Assembly (NCBI GenBank): GCA_031263155.1
Contig: JAISGK010000051.1
Location: forward strand, 1-64,000
DNA from: Clostridiales bacterium
GTDB lineage: Bacteria; Bacillota; Clostridia; Lachnospirales; WQUN01
Direction of reading: 5' to 3'
Length of the DNA: 64,000 nucleotides
The notes beneath the pieces are model-generated. The model searched no databases, was not told the DNA's origin, and saw only the letters and a list, made by a program, of their open reading frames with translations. Shown piece by piece: positions 43,369-52,336 of this stretch. The position numbers were made by a program, and so were the translations under genes. The stretch's first letter is position 1. Every line of letters begins with the position of its first letter.

Positions 43369-46350
43369 GTGAAACGGCTTGCTGTCACCCTAATTATGCG
43401 CCCAAAGCGCGTTTTAAGACGCGCTGCGCTGATTACCTCCATTATCGTATTGTTTTTTATAAATACCTTGGCGTATGCCGCAACAGACGATTATATATTT
43501 AATGGCTCGCCTGCCGCTACTTACCTTGGCCGGGCCGAGGCGCAAGAGCTTATTCGCAATTTGGACTTCGCGGATCTGTCTCCCGAATTTCAGGCGAAGG
43601 ATGCTATAGTGCGCGGCGGCGCGCTAAATATAATTAAGGCATACGATAACAGATTTTACCCCAACGAGGTTGTTAGCAATGAGCAGGCATTGGGCTACGT
43701 ACTGCGTATGATCGGCATGGAACAGATATCGCACGATATGTCGTTAACGCTGCAACCTACCTTGCCAGCCAACATTTCAACCGACGATCTATGGAGCATG
43801 GGCTACATCGCGCAGGCATCACAAATGGGTATCATCTCCCAAGCGCAGTACACAGACGCGCTTGCGCCAGATCCCGCAGCGCTCGATCCCAACATGAATT
43901 TTGCGCGCACAGCGCCTGTTACGAGAGAACAATTGGCAGACTGGCTTATGCGCGCGCTGCAAACGGTAAACGCGGCCGTTTTTGAATTGGGGCGCGCTGA
44001 GCAAGACATTTACGAGTACGACGACTGGCGCGATATAAATCCACAATTTATTCGAGCCGTCGAATTGATGAGCGAGGCCAATATCATAATGGGAGATGAG
44101 GGCCGCTTTCGTCCAAAAGGCAGTGTAACCAACGCCGAAATGGCGGAGATTATAAAGAATTTGGATAGTCTGTACTACCCCCTTATGGGCATAGAAAAAA
44201 AGCATGGAACGGTGGGCGGCATAAAGGACTCGCAAACGGAGACCACCGCTTCTGCGGGTCTTAGTCGTGATATATATATTCGCGCCGCAAATGGCTCTAT
44301 TGATGTGCTGCGTTTCACTATGGATGTGTCGGATTCGCCACAGGCCGGCTCAACCGACAGCGTCGTGCTGCGCGGCGGAAGCGTCGTGGGCCTGGGCGAA
44401 CTCCAGGAGGGCGATATGATAGAGTATCTCGTGCGCCCTGCGGACTATCGATTGCTGTATGCGCAAGTTATCGACGACATTAATTTTCGCTTAGTGAGAG
44501 GAGAGCTAAACGCCGTTGACATGAATGGCGGCACAATATCCATTGTAGACGCCACGGGGAAAAAATATCAGTACACCATGGCGGCCAATCTTTATGGCGC
44601 CGATGATGGAGTGGAGTACATTCGCGTGTCAAAAATACGCCGCGCTCCAAGTGAACTGCCCTTCGGCAGCGTTATCGAAATTTGCCTTAAAAACAATATC
44701 GTCGATGAGATCAACTATATCGGCGATCCCGCTATGAGAAAATCTTCTTTTGGCGTCGTCATGGAAAATAATCCCGCGTTGGGTTACATTGTTATCGCCA
44801 GCGATGATGGAACGACAGAAAACAAAAAATACCTCGCGTATTCTGTTAAATCCGAGCGCAAGTCATATTTTGACAATGCGGATGAAGTCGGCTATCTGGA
44901 TTCTGTTTTTGACACCTATGGTTTTGATCCGGTGGATCGTAGCATATCGGATATTGAACCCGGCGATATCGTTTCATATACTACAGAAGGAGATTATGTA
45001 ACAGAGATATACGCCTACGAAGAATTGAGAGCTGTATTCGGAGAAATAAAAGGACTGCGCGTTCGCAATAACGCAACCTATATTTTGCTAAAACTGGGAG
45101 ACGGCGAGACCCTGCTTATTAATACCCCCCTTGGCACACGCGTCACAAAGGCTGGCAAACCAGCAGATATTCAAGACATTGTGCCGGGCGACAAGGCGCG
45201 GCTGCTGGTAAACGCGATATCCGTCGGCGCCGTCAACGCAATACAAACGGTGAAAGAGATCATAATCGACGATGCCAGCGGCGGGATAACCGGCATATTG
45301 AGCGGCACTTTGGCTGGTGTGGACAAAATTCAAAAACAGTTGCGCATAGCAAACTCACGTATGCTTTCGAAACAAGGCTGGACAAATGAGAAACAGCTAA
45401 TACTCCTGCCCTATAGCAATAATATTGAGTGCTACAACGAATCGCGGCGCATGAGTATCGAATACGCCGCGTCGCGGTTTAAGAACGCCAACGGCCTATT
45501 CTACGCCGCGCTGGAAACAACCTATGCTGGCGAGCGCGTAAAAAAGCTGACATTTCGCCCTAACCGAGACGAACGCTTAGAACCTGATGTCGTTTTGGGA
45601 TCTAACGGCAGCGGCTCGCTATTTGTAAGCGGCAATCCCAGTCCAATAACAACCGATTCCGGAACTATAGTGCGCCTGTTTGGACGGCTAACAGACACAA
45701 GGCATATTCGCCCGTCTCAATACGCGTCGGTCTGCCTTAATGGAGAGAACACGGCGGCAGTGGTGGACATAAAGCCCATTCCTGATACAAACGGCGTTAT
45801 CATTGCGCGGGGGCGGGTAATGGCAATAGACGAGTGCAAAGGCTTTCGCGTGGAATCCATGGCTCTGCTGTATGGTACCGAATGGAGTTACACCCCGGTA
45901 GAGCGGCGCTTTGTCGTAGATGGGCAAACACTGTTTGTAACGCCAAATGGTATAAACCCCAACTATTTTTTTAGGGGTTACACCCCGCAGTCGTCTATAT
46001 CCCGAGTATTTAACATCGTGATAGACGGCGCCAGGGCCGCGCGAATTATCGAAGCGCCTTATGTAACAAAAAACCTGCGCGGCGTGGTATACTCCCAAGC
46101 GGATGGTTTGATCTACATTCGCGATACGGCGGCATATGACGACGCCACTGGGAAATGGAGCGCAACCAGCGCTTCAGACGCAACGGCTGTTGTTAGCGTG
46201 CCGCTTAACTCGATCATTGTGAAAGAGAGTAGGCTCATTGAGGCGTCGGAACTGCAACCAGGCGATAATGCGCGCGTCATGACAGACTCATTGCCCGCGT
46301 ACACGCCCGGCATGGGCCTTGTGGGTTATATCATTCTGGTTGAGCGATGA
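43369..46350 (+). CDS. Large secreted protein with SLH domains
   Basis: 993 residues, GTG start after GAGGTGG. A signal peptide with hydrophobic core LITSIIVLFFINTLAYA is preceded by a basic segment. S-layer-homology units occupy about 40-270 (ALGYVLRMIGM, GYIAQASQMGII, AVELMSEANIIMG, FRPKGSVTNAEMAEIIKNL); they bind pyruvylated wall polymer. The remaining 700 residues consist of repeated beta-rich segments (GDMIEYLVRP, GDIVSYTTEG, GDKARLLVN, GDNARVMTD), perhaps a surface stalk. Followed by a second SLH gene in the same direction. Confidence 0.85.
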   Translation: MKRLAVTLIMRPKRVLRRAALITSIIVLFFINTLAYAATDDYIFNGSPAATYLGRAEAQELIRNLDFADLSPEFQAKDAIVRGGALNIIKAYDNRFYPNEVVSNEQALGYVLRMIGMEQISHDMSLTLQPTLPANISTDDLWSMGYIAQASQMGIISQAQYTDALAPDPAALDPNMNFARTAPVTREQLADWLMRALQTVNAAVFELGRAEQDIYEYDDWRDINPQFIRAVELMSEANIIMGDEGRFRPKGSVTNAEMAEIIKNLDSLYYPLMGIEKKHGTVGGIKDSQTETTASAGLSRDIYIRAANGSIDVLRFTMDVSDSPQAGSTDSVVLRGGSVVGLGELQEGDMIEYLVRPADYRLLYAQVIDDINFRLVRGELNAVDMNGGTISIVDATGKKYQYTMAANLYGADDGVEYIRVSKIRRAPSELPFGSVIEICLKNNIVDEINYIGDPAMRKSSFGVVMENNPALGYIVIASDDGTTENKKYLAYSVKSERKSYFDNADEVGYLDSVFDTYGFDPVDRSISDIEPGDIVSYTTEGDYVTEIYAYEELRAVFGEIKGLRVRNNATYILLKLGDGETLLINTPLGTRVTKAGKPADIQDIVPGDKARLLVNAISVGAVNAIQTVKEIIIDDASGGITGILSGTLAGVDKIQKQLRIANSRMLSKQGWTNEKQLILLPYSNNIECYNESRRMSIEYAASRFKNANGLFYAALETTYAGERVKKLTFRPNRDERLEPDVVLGSNGSGSLFVSGNPSPITTDSGTIVRLFGRLTDTRHIRPSQYASVCLNGENTAAVVDIKPIPDTNGVIIARGRVMAIDECKGFRVESMALLYGTEWSYTPVERRFVVDGQTLFVTPNGINPNYFFRGYTPQSSISRVFNIVIDGARAARIIEAPYVTKNLRGVVYSQADGLIYIRDTAAYDDATGKWSATSASDATAVVSVPLNSIIVKESRLIEASELQPGDNARVMTDSLPAYTPGMGLVGYIILVER

Positions 46351-46407
46351 CCAAACGGAACGACCACTGCCAACAGATACACATTTTACGGGTGATGAGG
46401 TGATAAC

Positions 46408-47925
46408 ATGAAGCTATTGTGCGCAATACTCTTTTCTGTTTTTATATTAACCGTAGAGTGCGAAACCTCATACGCGCTGGCTGGCGACCTGGGCTTTTTT
46501 GGCGGGGTGTCGGAGGGACGACGGCTGCCAAAAACGATTGAAACCCTGACAACGGGAGAGGCCCGCACAGAGAGCAACCCTAATCAGCCTCGCGCGTTCG
46601 TGTATAAAGAGATGATATTTTTATCGGGAAGGCCGGTCGAGTTTACCGGACTCATAGAGATGACAGGAGCGGCGGGGGTGACCGGCCCCAATGGTTCTTA
46701 TACCCAGCAATTTAGCGTATACGCCTCGCCGGGTACAGAACCAGGCGCCAACATTGAGCGCACGGTCGTTTTTAACATAAATTACCGCACGCGCGGCAAT
46801 GAACTGATAAAAGACTACACCCTGCAAGATTGGACAGAGACCATAACGCTAGACGGCGAGACATTCGCGCTTGACACCGGCCAATCTGGCTTTGATGTTA
46901 GTATTATTGAACATAACGCGCCCGGCATAACATATTATCGGGGCGACGTATCCCGCCGCGCCGTGTACACATCGAATGATGAACGATACACCTTGGACTC
47001 TTCTGATGCCTTTTATGGTTACAACTGCGCCTGGAGCGCGTCTGAAACCCATAGAACAGACGTAACCCTGCTGGCTCCCTATTGGCAAACGCAATATCAG
47101 ATACGCCCCAGCGCGACTGTATCCAAAAGTTTGGAGTACACATCTAACGAGCCAGAAGCCATAGGCTTTGAGGGAAATTATAAAGAAGTGATACATCGTG
47201 ACGCGGGGCTTAAATACGATATACTGCAACCCGCGTTAATATACCCCGACCAACCACCTACCGGCGGGGCGTTTATCACTCAGCGCAACACCTTTGAGCA
47301 GTTAGCCTCTACGGATTTGAGCTTTCTAAAAGGCAGCGCGGCATATGAGGATATATCCAGACTATACGCCATGCAAATTTTAGAGGGCGACCCAAAATTT
47401 TACGCGCCCGATCAATCTATAACGCGGGCGCAATTTGTAACCGCATTGGTAAAAGCCGTTAAATTGCCCGTGCAGACCCTGGCGGCGGAGACGCGCGGTC
47501 GCAAGGCTCAAAGCCCTCCTATTGTATTTCCAGACGTATTGCCAACAAGGCCCGATTATCCATACATCATGTCGGCTTATCGAAATGGGGTCGCTTTCGG
47601 ACGAGATTTTGGCACATTTTACGCAGACGAACCAATAGAGCGGCAAGAGGCATTTACAATAATCATACGCGCGCTGGGGTTGAGCGGTTTAGGGCAACCA
47701 GCGCCGGCGTTCGCCGACGACGATGCAATATCTAGCTGGGCAAAGCGCGATCTTTCGGCGGCAAAGCGCCTGGGTATCATAAAGCCGTATTCAGACGGCA
47801 GTATTCGCCCGCACAATATGATATCCAAGGCGGAGGCCGCCGCGTTGCTTACCGGCATGACCGACTATATGCGCGCGTGCTTGCCGGCAAATTATAGTGA
47901 CCATTTGGTTAACTATACCCTGTAA
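46408..47925 (+). CDS. Secreted protein with C-terminal SLH domains
   Basis: 505 residues, ATG 46408 after GATGAGGTGAT. A signal peptide (LLCAILFSVFILTVECETSYA) is followed by an unrecognised beta-rich domain of about 290 residues. Then SLH repeats: FLKGSAAYEDISRLYAMQIL with FYAPDQSITRAQFVTALVKA, YPYIMSAYRNGVAFG, and RLGIIKPYSDGSIRP with MISKAEAAALL. The order is opposite to the previous gene. Probably attached to the same cell-wall polymer. Confidence 0.85.
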   Translation: MKLLCAILFSVFILTVECETSYALAGDLGFFGGVSEGRRLPKTIETLTTGEARTESNPNQPRAFVYKEMIFLSGRPVEFTGLIEMTGAAGVTGPNGSYTQQFSVYASPGTEPGANIERTVVFNINYRTRGNELIKDYTLQDWTETITLDGETFALDTGQSGFDVSIIEHNAPGITYYRGDVSRRAVYTSNDERYTLDSSDAFYGYNCAWSASETHRTDVTLLAPYWQTQYQIRPSATVSKSLEYTSNEPEAIGFEGNYKEVIHRDAGLKYDILQPALIYPDQPPTGGAFITQRNTFEQLASTDLSFLKGSAAYEDISRLYAMQILEGDPKFYAPDQSITRAQFVTALVKAVKLPVQTLAAETRGRKAQSPPIVFPDVLPTRPDYPYIMSAYRNGVAFGRDFGTFYADEPIERQEAFTIIIRALGLSGLGQPAPAFADDDAISSWAKRDLSAAKRLGIIKPYSDGSIRPHNMISKAEAAALLTGMTDYMRACLPANYSDHLVNYTL

Positions 47926-48000
47926 AATGATATGTAGCTTGTGGGTCATGCGTATCCCCAAGGTGCGAGGCTGCCCACTCTTATAAAAGGAATGGTTTGC

Positions 48001-49209
48001 GTGAAATTAAAATGCTTTGCGCGGCTCGCGCTATGCGCCCTGCTCAGTTTTATTATAATTGCCCCCACTTGCCCCGCGTTTGCAGACGAGGACACCTCAA
48101 TTACCGAATCGGAAAAAACGCGTCTTGCGGGAGATCTCATTAGCGCGGCCATGGATCTGGTGCTAGAAAGGTATAAGTACGCTGATGAGCTGACCCCCGA
48201 ATATTTATACGAAAACGCTTTGCGTGGGGTTATGGCGGGGCTTGACGAGTACAGCGCCTACCTTTCGCCCAATGAGATATACGAGCTGGAACGCGGTTTC
48301 TCTGGCCAATTGTATGGTGTTGGCATCACACTGATTCAAGCGAATGGCGAAACGCGAATTGGCGTGGTTGTAAATGACAGCCCCGCAGAGAGAGAGGGTC
48401 TTCGCCCGGGAGATCTGGTGTACAGCGTCAATGGAGCGGACGTTAACGATATGGATGTGCAAGACATCTTGAGTTTAATCGCTCAAACAAACACGGTGAT
48501 CATCACCCTTGAGCGTGATGGGGCGCAAACGGATATATCCCTTCAAAAAGCGCAAATAAAATTCCAAACGGTATTTGCACGCAAATTTGACGAGTTAATT
48601 GATACCGCAAGTAATAAGGGCAATAGAGATTGCGGGTACATGTATATCAGCGAATTTGGAGACGAAACGCCCGAAGAATTCGCTAGGGCAATCTCGAGCT
48701 TTCTCTCCGGCGGTATTAAACACGTTGTTATAGATCTGCGAAAAAATCCCGGCGGCTATGCGGATTCTGTCATAGACGTGTGTAATCAAATACTCCCCGA
48801 GGGTCCGATAATGCATACTGTAGACAGGAAGGGAGGATATGTCACCTATAAATCTACGCTGAAAGAGAAAGTGTTTGAGAAGATCGTCGTACTTACTGAC
48901 CGCTACACAGCGTCGGCGGCGGAAGTGCTGGCCTCTGCCCTGCAAGACGCAGATGCCGCTATAATAGTGGGAGAACGCACATTTGGAAAAGGGGTCATAC
49001 AGTCGCTGTACCCTTTGCCCGTAGGCGGCGCGCTAAAGTTCACTACAGAGGAATATCTGCGTCGCAGCGGCGAAAAGATTGACGAAATAGGTGTAACCCC
49101 CAATGTGATAATGGATTGCGACACAGACATATATATTCCGGCCCAGCCTGCGTTTAGCACAGATGACAAATTTTTGCAAAAAGCCTACGAACTGCTACTT
49201 AGCCGGTAA
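48001..49209 (+). CDS. S41-family carboxy-terminal processing protease (CtpA-like)
   Basis: 402 residues from GTG 48001 (AAAAGGA ten bases upstream). A signal peptide is followed by a PDZ domain (about 95-175, GIGVVVNDSPAEREGLRPGDLV) and the S41 catalytic core: VVIDLRKNPGGYADSVIDV, nucleophile Ser in DRYTASAAEVLASAL and Lys in GERTFGKGVIQSL. Cleaves exported proteins at their C-termini. Its neighbours are surface proteins. A strong terminator follows. Confidence 0.92.
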   Translation: MKLKCFARLALCALLSFIIIAPTCPAFADEDTSITESEKTRLAGDLISAAMDLVLERYKYADELTPEYLYENALRGVMAGLDEYSAYLSPNEIYELERGFSGQLYGVGITLIQANGETRIGVVVNDSPAEREGLRPGDLVYSVNGADVNDMDVQDILSLIAQTNTVIITLERDGAQTDISLQKAQIKFQTVFARKFDELIDTASNKGNRDCGYMYISEFGDETPEEFARAISSFLSGGIKHVVIDLRKNPGGYADSVIDVCNQILPEGPIMHTVDRKGGYVTYKSTLKEKVFEKIVVLTDRYTASAAEVLASALQDADAAIIVGERTFGKGVIQSLYPLPVGGALKFTTEEYLRRSGEKIDEIGVTPNVIMDCDTDIYIPAQPAFSTDDKFLQKAYELLLSR

Positions 49210-49226
49210 TCCGCCCAAGGTATTTT

Positions 49227-49251
49227 GCGCGTATTGCGCGCTTTTTTTTTT
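49227..49251 (+). terminator. Terminator after the protease gene
   Basis: GCGCG (49227-49231) and CGCGC (49237-49241) with a 5-base loop, then ten T. Confidence 0.75.
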
Positions 49252-49262
49252 GGTGCTATAAT
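49234..49262 (+). promoter_or_regulatory. Promoter of alaS overlapping the upstream terminator
   Basis: TTGCGC (49234-49239), 17-base spacer, TATAAT (49257-49262). The T tract of the terminator forms most of the spacer. The predicted leader is only about 40 bases, too short for a T-box. Confidence 0.6.
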
Positions 49263-49311
49263 TTGCAACATTATTGGGTTTTATTTTCTTATTATAGCTG
49301 GGGATGTGATC

Positions 49312-51960
49312 ATTACGAAGCCAATGGGGCTTAACGAAGTGAGAGAGAAATATCTATCCTTTTTCGAAAGCAAGGGGCATTTGAGGCTGCCAAGCTATTC
49401 CCTTGTACCTGCCAACGATAAAAGTTTGCTGCTTATCAATTCTGGCATGGCGCCAATGAAGACTTTTTTTACAGGCCAAGAGACGCCTCCCCATCGACGT
49501 GTCGTCACCTGCCAAAAATGCGTGCGCACAATAGATATCGAAAATGTGGGTAAGACCGCGCGCCATGGCACATTTTTTGAAATGCTGGGCAATTTTTCGT
49601 TTGGCGATTATTTCAAAGAAGACGCCATAACCTGGGGCTGGGAGCTTTTGACCAAGGTTTACGGCATCCCCCGCGATAGACTCCATATTACCGTATATGA
49701 GGAAGACGGCGAAGCGTTTGATATTTGGACAAACAAGATTGGTTTAGACCCGGCAAAGATTCACCGTTTTGGCAAGAGCGAGAATTTTTGGCAGCACGGT
49801 GCGGGACCGTGTGGGCCGTGCTCCGAAATTCACTATGACAATGGCGAAGAATACGGCTGCGGCAAGGATACCTGCGGTATAGATTGCGATTGTGACAGAT
49901 ATTTGGAGATTTGGAATCTCGTTTTCACCCAATACAACGCCAACGACGATGGCACATACAGCGAGCTGGCAAGCAAGAATATCGACACGGGCATGGGCCT
50001 GGAGCGGGTCGCCGCGCTGCTGCAAGGCGTGGATACCATTTTCGATGTGGATACCATTCGTTCTATTCGCGACAAGGTTTGCGAGTATACCGGCAAGGCA
50101 TATCACGCCCTGCCCTCGCGCGACGTATCAATACGGTTGATAACAGATCACATACGTTCGATAATATTTCTCATGGCCGACGGCGTTACGCCAAGCAACG
50201 AAAGGCGCGGTTATGTGCTTCGGCGTCTGTTGCGCCGCGCCGCGCGTCATGTCAAATTACTTGGCGGCAACACCATACTCGCAAAGCTGTGCGACACGGC
50301 GATAGACACAAGCGGCGAAGCCTACCCCGAATTAAAGGAAAAGCGCGAGTATATCAAAAAAATGATATCGGTTGAGGAAGAGAGATTTAACGAGACCATA
50401 GACCAGGGATTGGCCATCCTTCGCGATCATGTAGAAAGAATAAAGCAAGCGGGAGAGACCACGCTCGACGGCGCGCGCGCCTTCCAACTGTATGATACCT
50501 TTGGATTCCCCCTGGAGCTTATGGGTGAGATTTTGGAAGAAGAGGGTTTACAAGTAGACAAGGAAGCCTTTGCGAACGAAATGCAAAAGCAGCGTACTCG
50601 TGCCCGCGCCGCGAGAGAAACGACCGATTATATGGGCGCGGACAAAACGGTGTACCACCAGTTAGGCAAGGGCCTGACCACCGAATTTTCAGGATATGAT
50701 AAACTGGAGACAGACGACGCGACGGTATTGGCATTGGTGGCCAAGGGCGTGCCGGCAAGCGTGGCCGAGGGCGAAGATGTTTCTGTTATTATCGATAGAA
50801 CGCCGTTTTATGCTGAAAGCGGCGGGCAAAAGGGCGACAGTGGCAAAATTGTGACAGACACCGGTGTGTTTGAGGTTCAGGACACCATAAAAGTCATAGA
50901 CGGCAAGATTGCGCATGTAGGCCGAATAACCAGCGGTCAATTATCAATAAGGCAGCCAGCAACCGCTACAGTCGATAAGGCGCGCAGAGACGACACCCGC
51001 AGAAATCACACCGCCACCCATTTATTGCAAAAAGCGTTGCGCGAGGTCTTGGGTCCGCACGTGGAACAAGCGGGATCGAGCGTGTCCGCCGAACGACTGC
51101 GCTTCGACTTTACACACTTTAGCGCCCTGACCGACGACGAGTTAAAACGGGTGGAAGATATCGTTAATGACAAGATACTGGAAGGGTTATCTGTATGCGT
51201 AAGCGAGATGAGCCAGGATGAGGCCCGCAAAAAAGGCGCCATGGCATTATTTGGCGAAAAGTACGGCGAGCGTGTGCGCGTCGTGCAGATAGGCGGCTTT
51301 AGTATGGAGTTGTGCGGCGGTACCCACCTGGATAACACAAGCCAGGCGGGGCTGTTTAAGATAATTTCAGAAAGCGGTGTGGCGGCTGGTGTGCGCAGGA
51401 TAGAGGCGGTGACGGGTCGAGCCGCGCTAAAACTTACGCGAGACACCGAAGATAGACTGCGCGAGGTGGCGATCCTATTGCGCTCAGCGCCCGAAGAGTT
51501 AACGAAACGCGCGCAGCATCTGCTGGATGAGAATAACAGGCTGAAACGGGACATAGAGAGTCTAAACGCCAAAGATCAAGTCAGCGCGGCGGGCGAATTG
51601 CTTAAACAAGCCGTATCGATAGGCAGCATTTCCGTTGTGACGGGCAAAACAAAAGATATGGATGCCTCTTCGCTGCGGGCAATGAGCGATAAAATACGCG
51701 ACAAGGCGGATAGAAACGCTGAATCGCTTGTCGTCATCCTTTGCAACGAGGCTGACGGCAAGGTTCAATTTCTTGTAAGCGCGGGCGACAACGCGATTGC
51801 AAAAGGCGTACATTCCGGTGAATTGGTGAAACTCGCGGCGAGGATATGCGGGGGCGGGGGCGGCGGCAGGCCAAACATGGCGCAAGCGGGCGGCAGGGAC
51901 GCGGCCAAGGCCGATGAGGCGCTGGCGGCAGTGCTTGATCAGTTAAAGGCAAGCCTGTAA
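49312..51960 (+). CDS. alaS: Alanyl-tRNA synthetase, probable ATT start
   Basis: 882 residues from ATT 49312, matching the normal bacterial length and the usual start ..KPMGLNEVREKYLSFFESKG. The SD-like GGATGTGATC (49302-49311) sits directly before the ATT. GTG 49306 lies inside that SD and ATG 49324 has none. Class II core: VVTCQKCVRTID, FFEMLGNFSFGDYFKE, GAGPCGPCSEIHYD, TGMGLERVAALLQG. Editing-domain zinc site: HTATHLLQKAL with CGGTHL. The C-terminal domain ends in the glycine-rich GGGGGGRPNMAQAGG. Charges tRNA-Ala and clears mischarged Ser/Gly. Confidence 0.95.
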   Translation: MTKPMGLNEVREKYLSFFESKGHLRLPSYSLVPANDKSLLLINSGMAPMKTFFTGQETPPHRRVVTCQKCVRTIDIENVGKTARHGTFFEMLGNFSFGDYFKEDAITWGWELLTKVYGIPRDRLHITVYEEDGEAFDIWTNKIGLDPAKIHRFGKSENFWQHGAGPCGPCSEIHYDNGEEYGCGKDTCGIDCDCDRYLEIWNLVFTQYNANDDGTYSELASKNIDTGMGLERVAALLQGVDTIFDVDTIRSIRDKVCEYTGKAYHALPSRDVSIRLITDHIRSIIFLMADGVTPSNERRGYVLRRLLRRAARHVKLLGGNTILAKLCDTAIDTSGEAYPELKEKREYIKKMISVEEERFNETIDQGLAILRDHVERIKQAGETTLDGARAFQLYDTFGFPLELMGEILEEEGLQVDKEAFANEMQKQRTRARAARETTDYMGADKTVYHQLGKGLTTEFSGYDKLETDDATVLALVAKGVPASVAEGEDVSVIIDRTPFYAESGGQKGDSGKIVTDTGVFEVQDTIKVIDGKIAHVGRITSGQLSIRQPATATVDKARRDDTRRNHTATHLLQKALREVLGPHVEQAGSSVSAERLRFDFTHFSALTDDELKRVEDIVNDKILEGLSVCVSEMSQDEARKKGAMALFGEKYGERVRVVQIGGFSMELCGGTHLDNTSQAGLFKIISESGVAAGVRRIEAVTGRAALKLTRDTEDRLREVAILLRSAPEELTKRAQHLLDENNRLKRDIESLNAKDQVSAAGELLKQAVSIGSISVVTGKTKDMDASSLRAMSDKIRDKADRNAESLVVILCNEADGKVQFLVSAGDNAIAKGVHSGELVKLAARICGGGGGGRPNMAQAGGRDAAKADEALAAVLDQLKASL

Positions 51961-52019
51961 ACAGGTCATTCTACACAACATGGGCGTTTTTATCTGAATC
52001 ATTCAGAAGTGAGAGAAGA

Positions 52020-52047
52020 GAAATGGTAGTTTTTCAACTACCATTTC
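52020..52047. other. Perfect 12-bp hairpin between alaS and the BREX operon
   Basis: GAAATGGTAGTT (52020-52031), loop TTTC, AACTACCATTTC (52036-52047). No clean T run on either side, so terminator function is uncertain, but it lies between converging operons where a two-way terminator is expected. The rest of 51961-52133 holds no gene, tRNA or obvious attachment site. A small palindrome CTGAATCATTCAG lies at 51994-52006. Confidence 0.55.
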
Positions 52048-52133
52048 CTTCGGCTTTTGACATTAACCAGGGATGGGATTGTTCCAACCGTGCATCCGTA
52101 CTGCACCGCTCCTATTCAAGAAAATGTACTCAC

Positions 52134-52331
52134 CTAGAATAGTTCGCAGCCCTGTTCCTTGAATTCCTCAATCTTTGCAAGTAGAAGCTCAGTATCGACT
52201 TCCAGATATTCAGCAAGGCAATCAAGGCAATAGAAGCGTTTTGAATCCTTGGCGAGCAACTTTTTGGTCAGCCCGATTTCATTCTTGCTTAGGGCTTCTT
52301 TTCCACAAATGTAACAGTTCCTTTTCTCCAC
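52134..52331 (-). CDS. Small zinc-binding protein at the end of the BREX operon
   Basis: 65 residues, GTG start at 52331, five bases after the brxL stop. CYICG near residue 6 and CLDC near 36 form one four-Cys zinc site (RFYCLDCLAEYLEVDTELLL). The C-terminus is acidic and helical. It is the last gene of the operon. Similar small CxxC proteins occur in Clostridia without known function. It may be a BREX accessory protein or a passenger. Confidence 0.6.
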   Translation of the reverse strand: MEKRNCYICGKEALSKNEIGLTKKLLAKDSKRFYCLDCLAEYLEVDTELLLAKIEEFKEQGCELF

Positions 52332-52336
52332 ACTCT

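Noticed and set aside
49263-49311. T-box riboswitch before alaS
   Set aside because: The leader from the predicted start is about 40 bases, far too short, and no T-box sequence is seen.
49225-49311. N-terminal extension of alanyl-tRNA synthetase
   Set aside because: The extra codons overlap the terminator and the promoter and so are not in the mRNA; hydrophobic content there is by chance.
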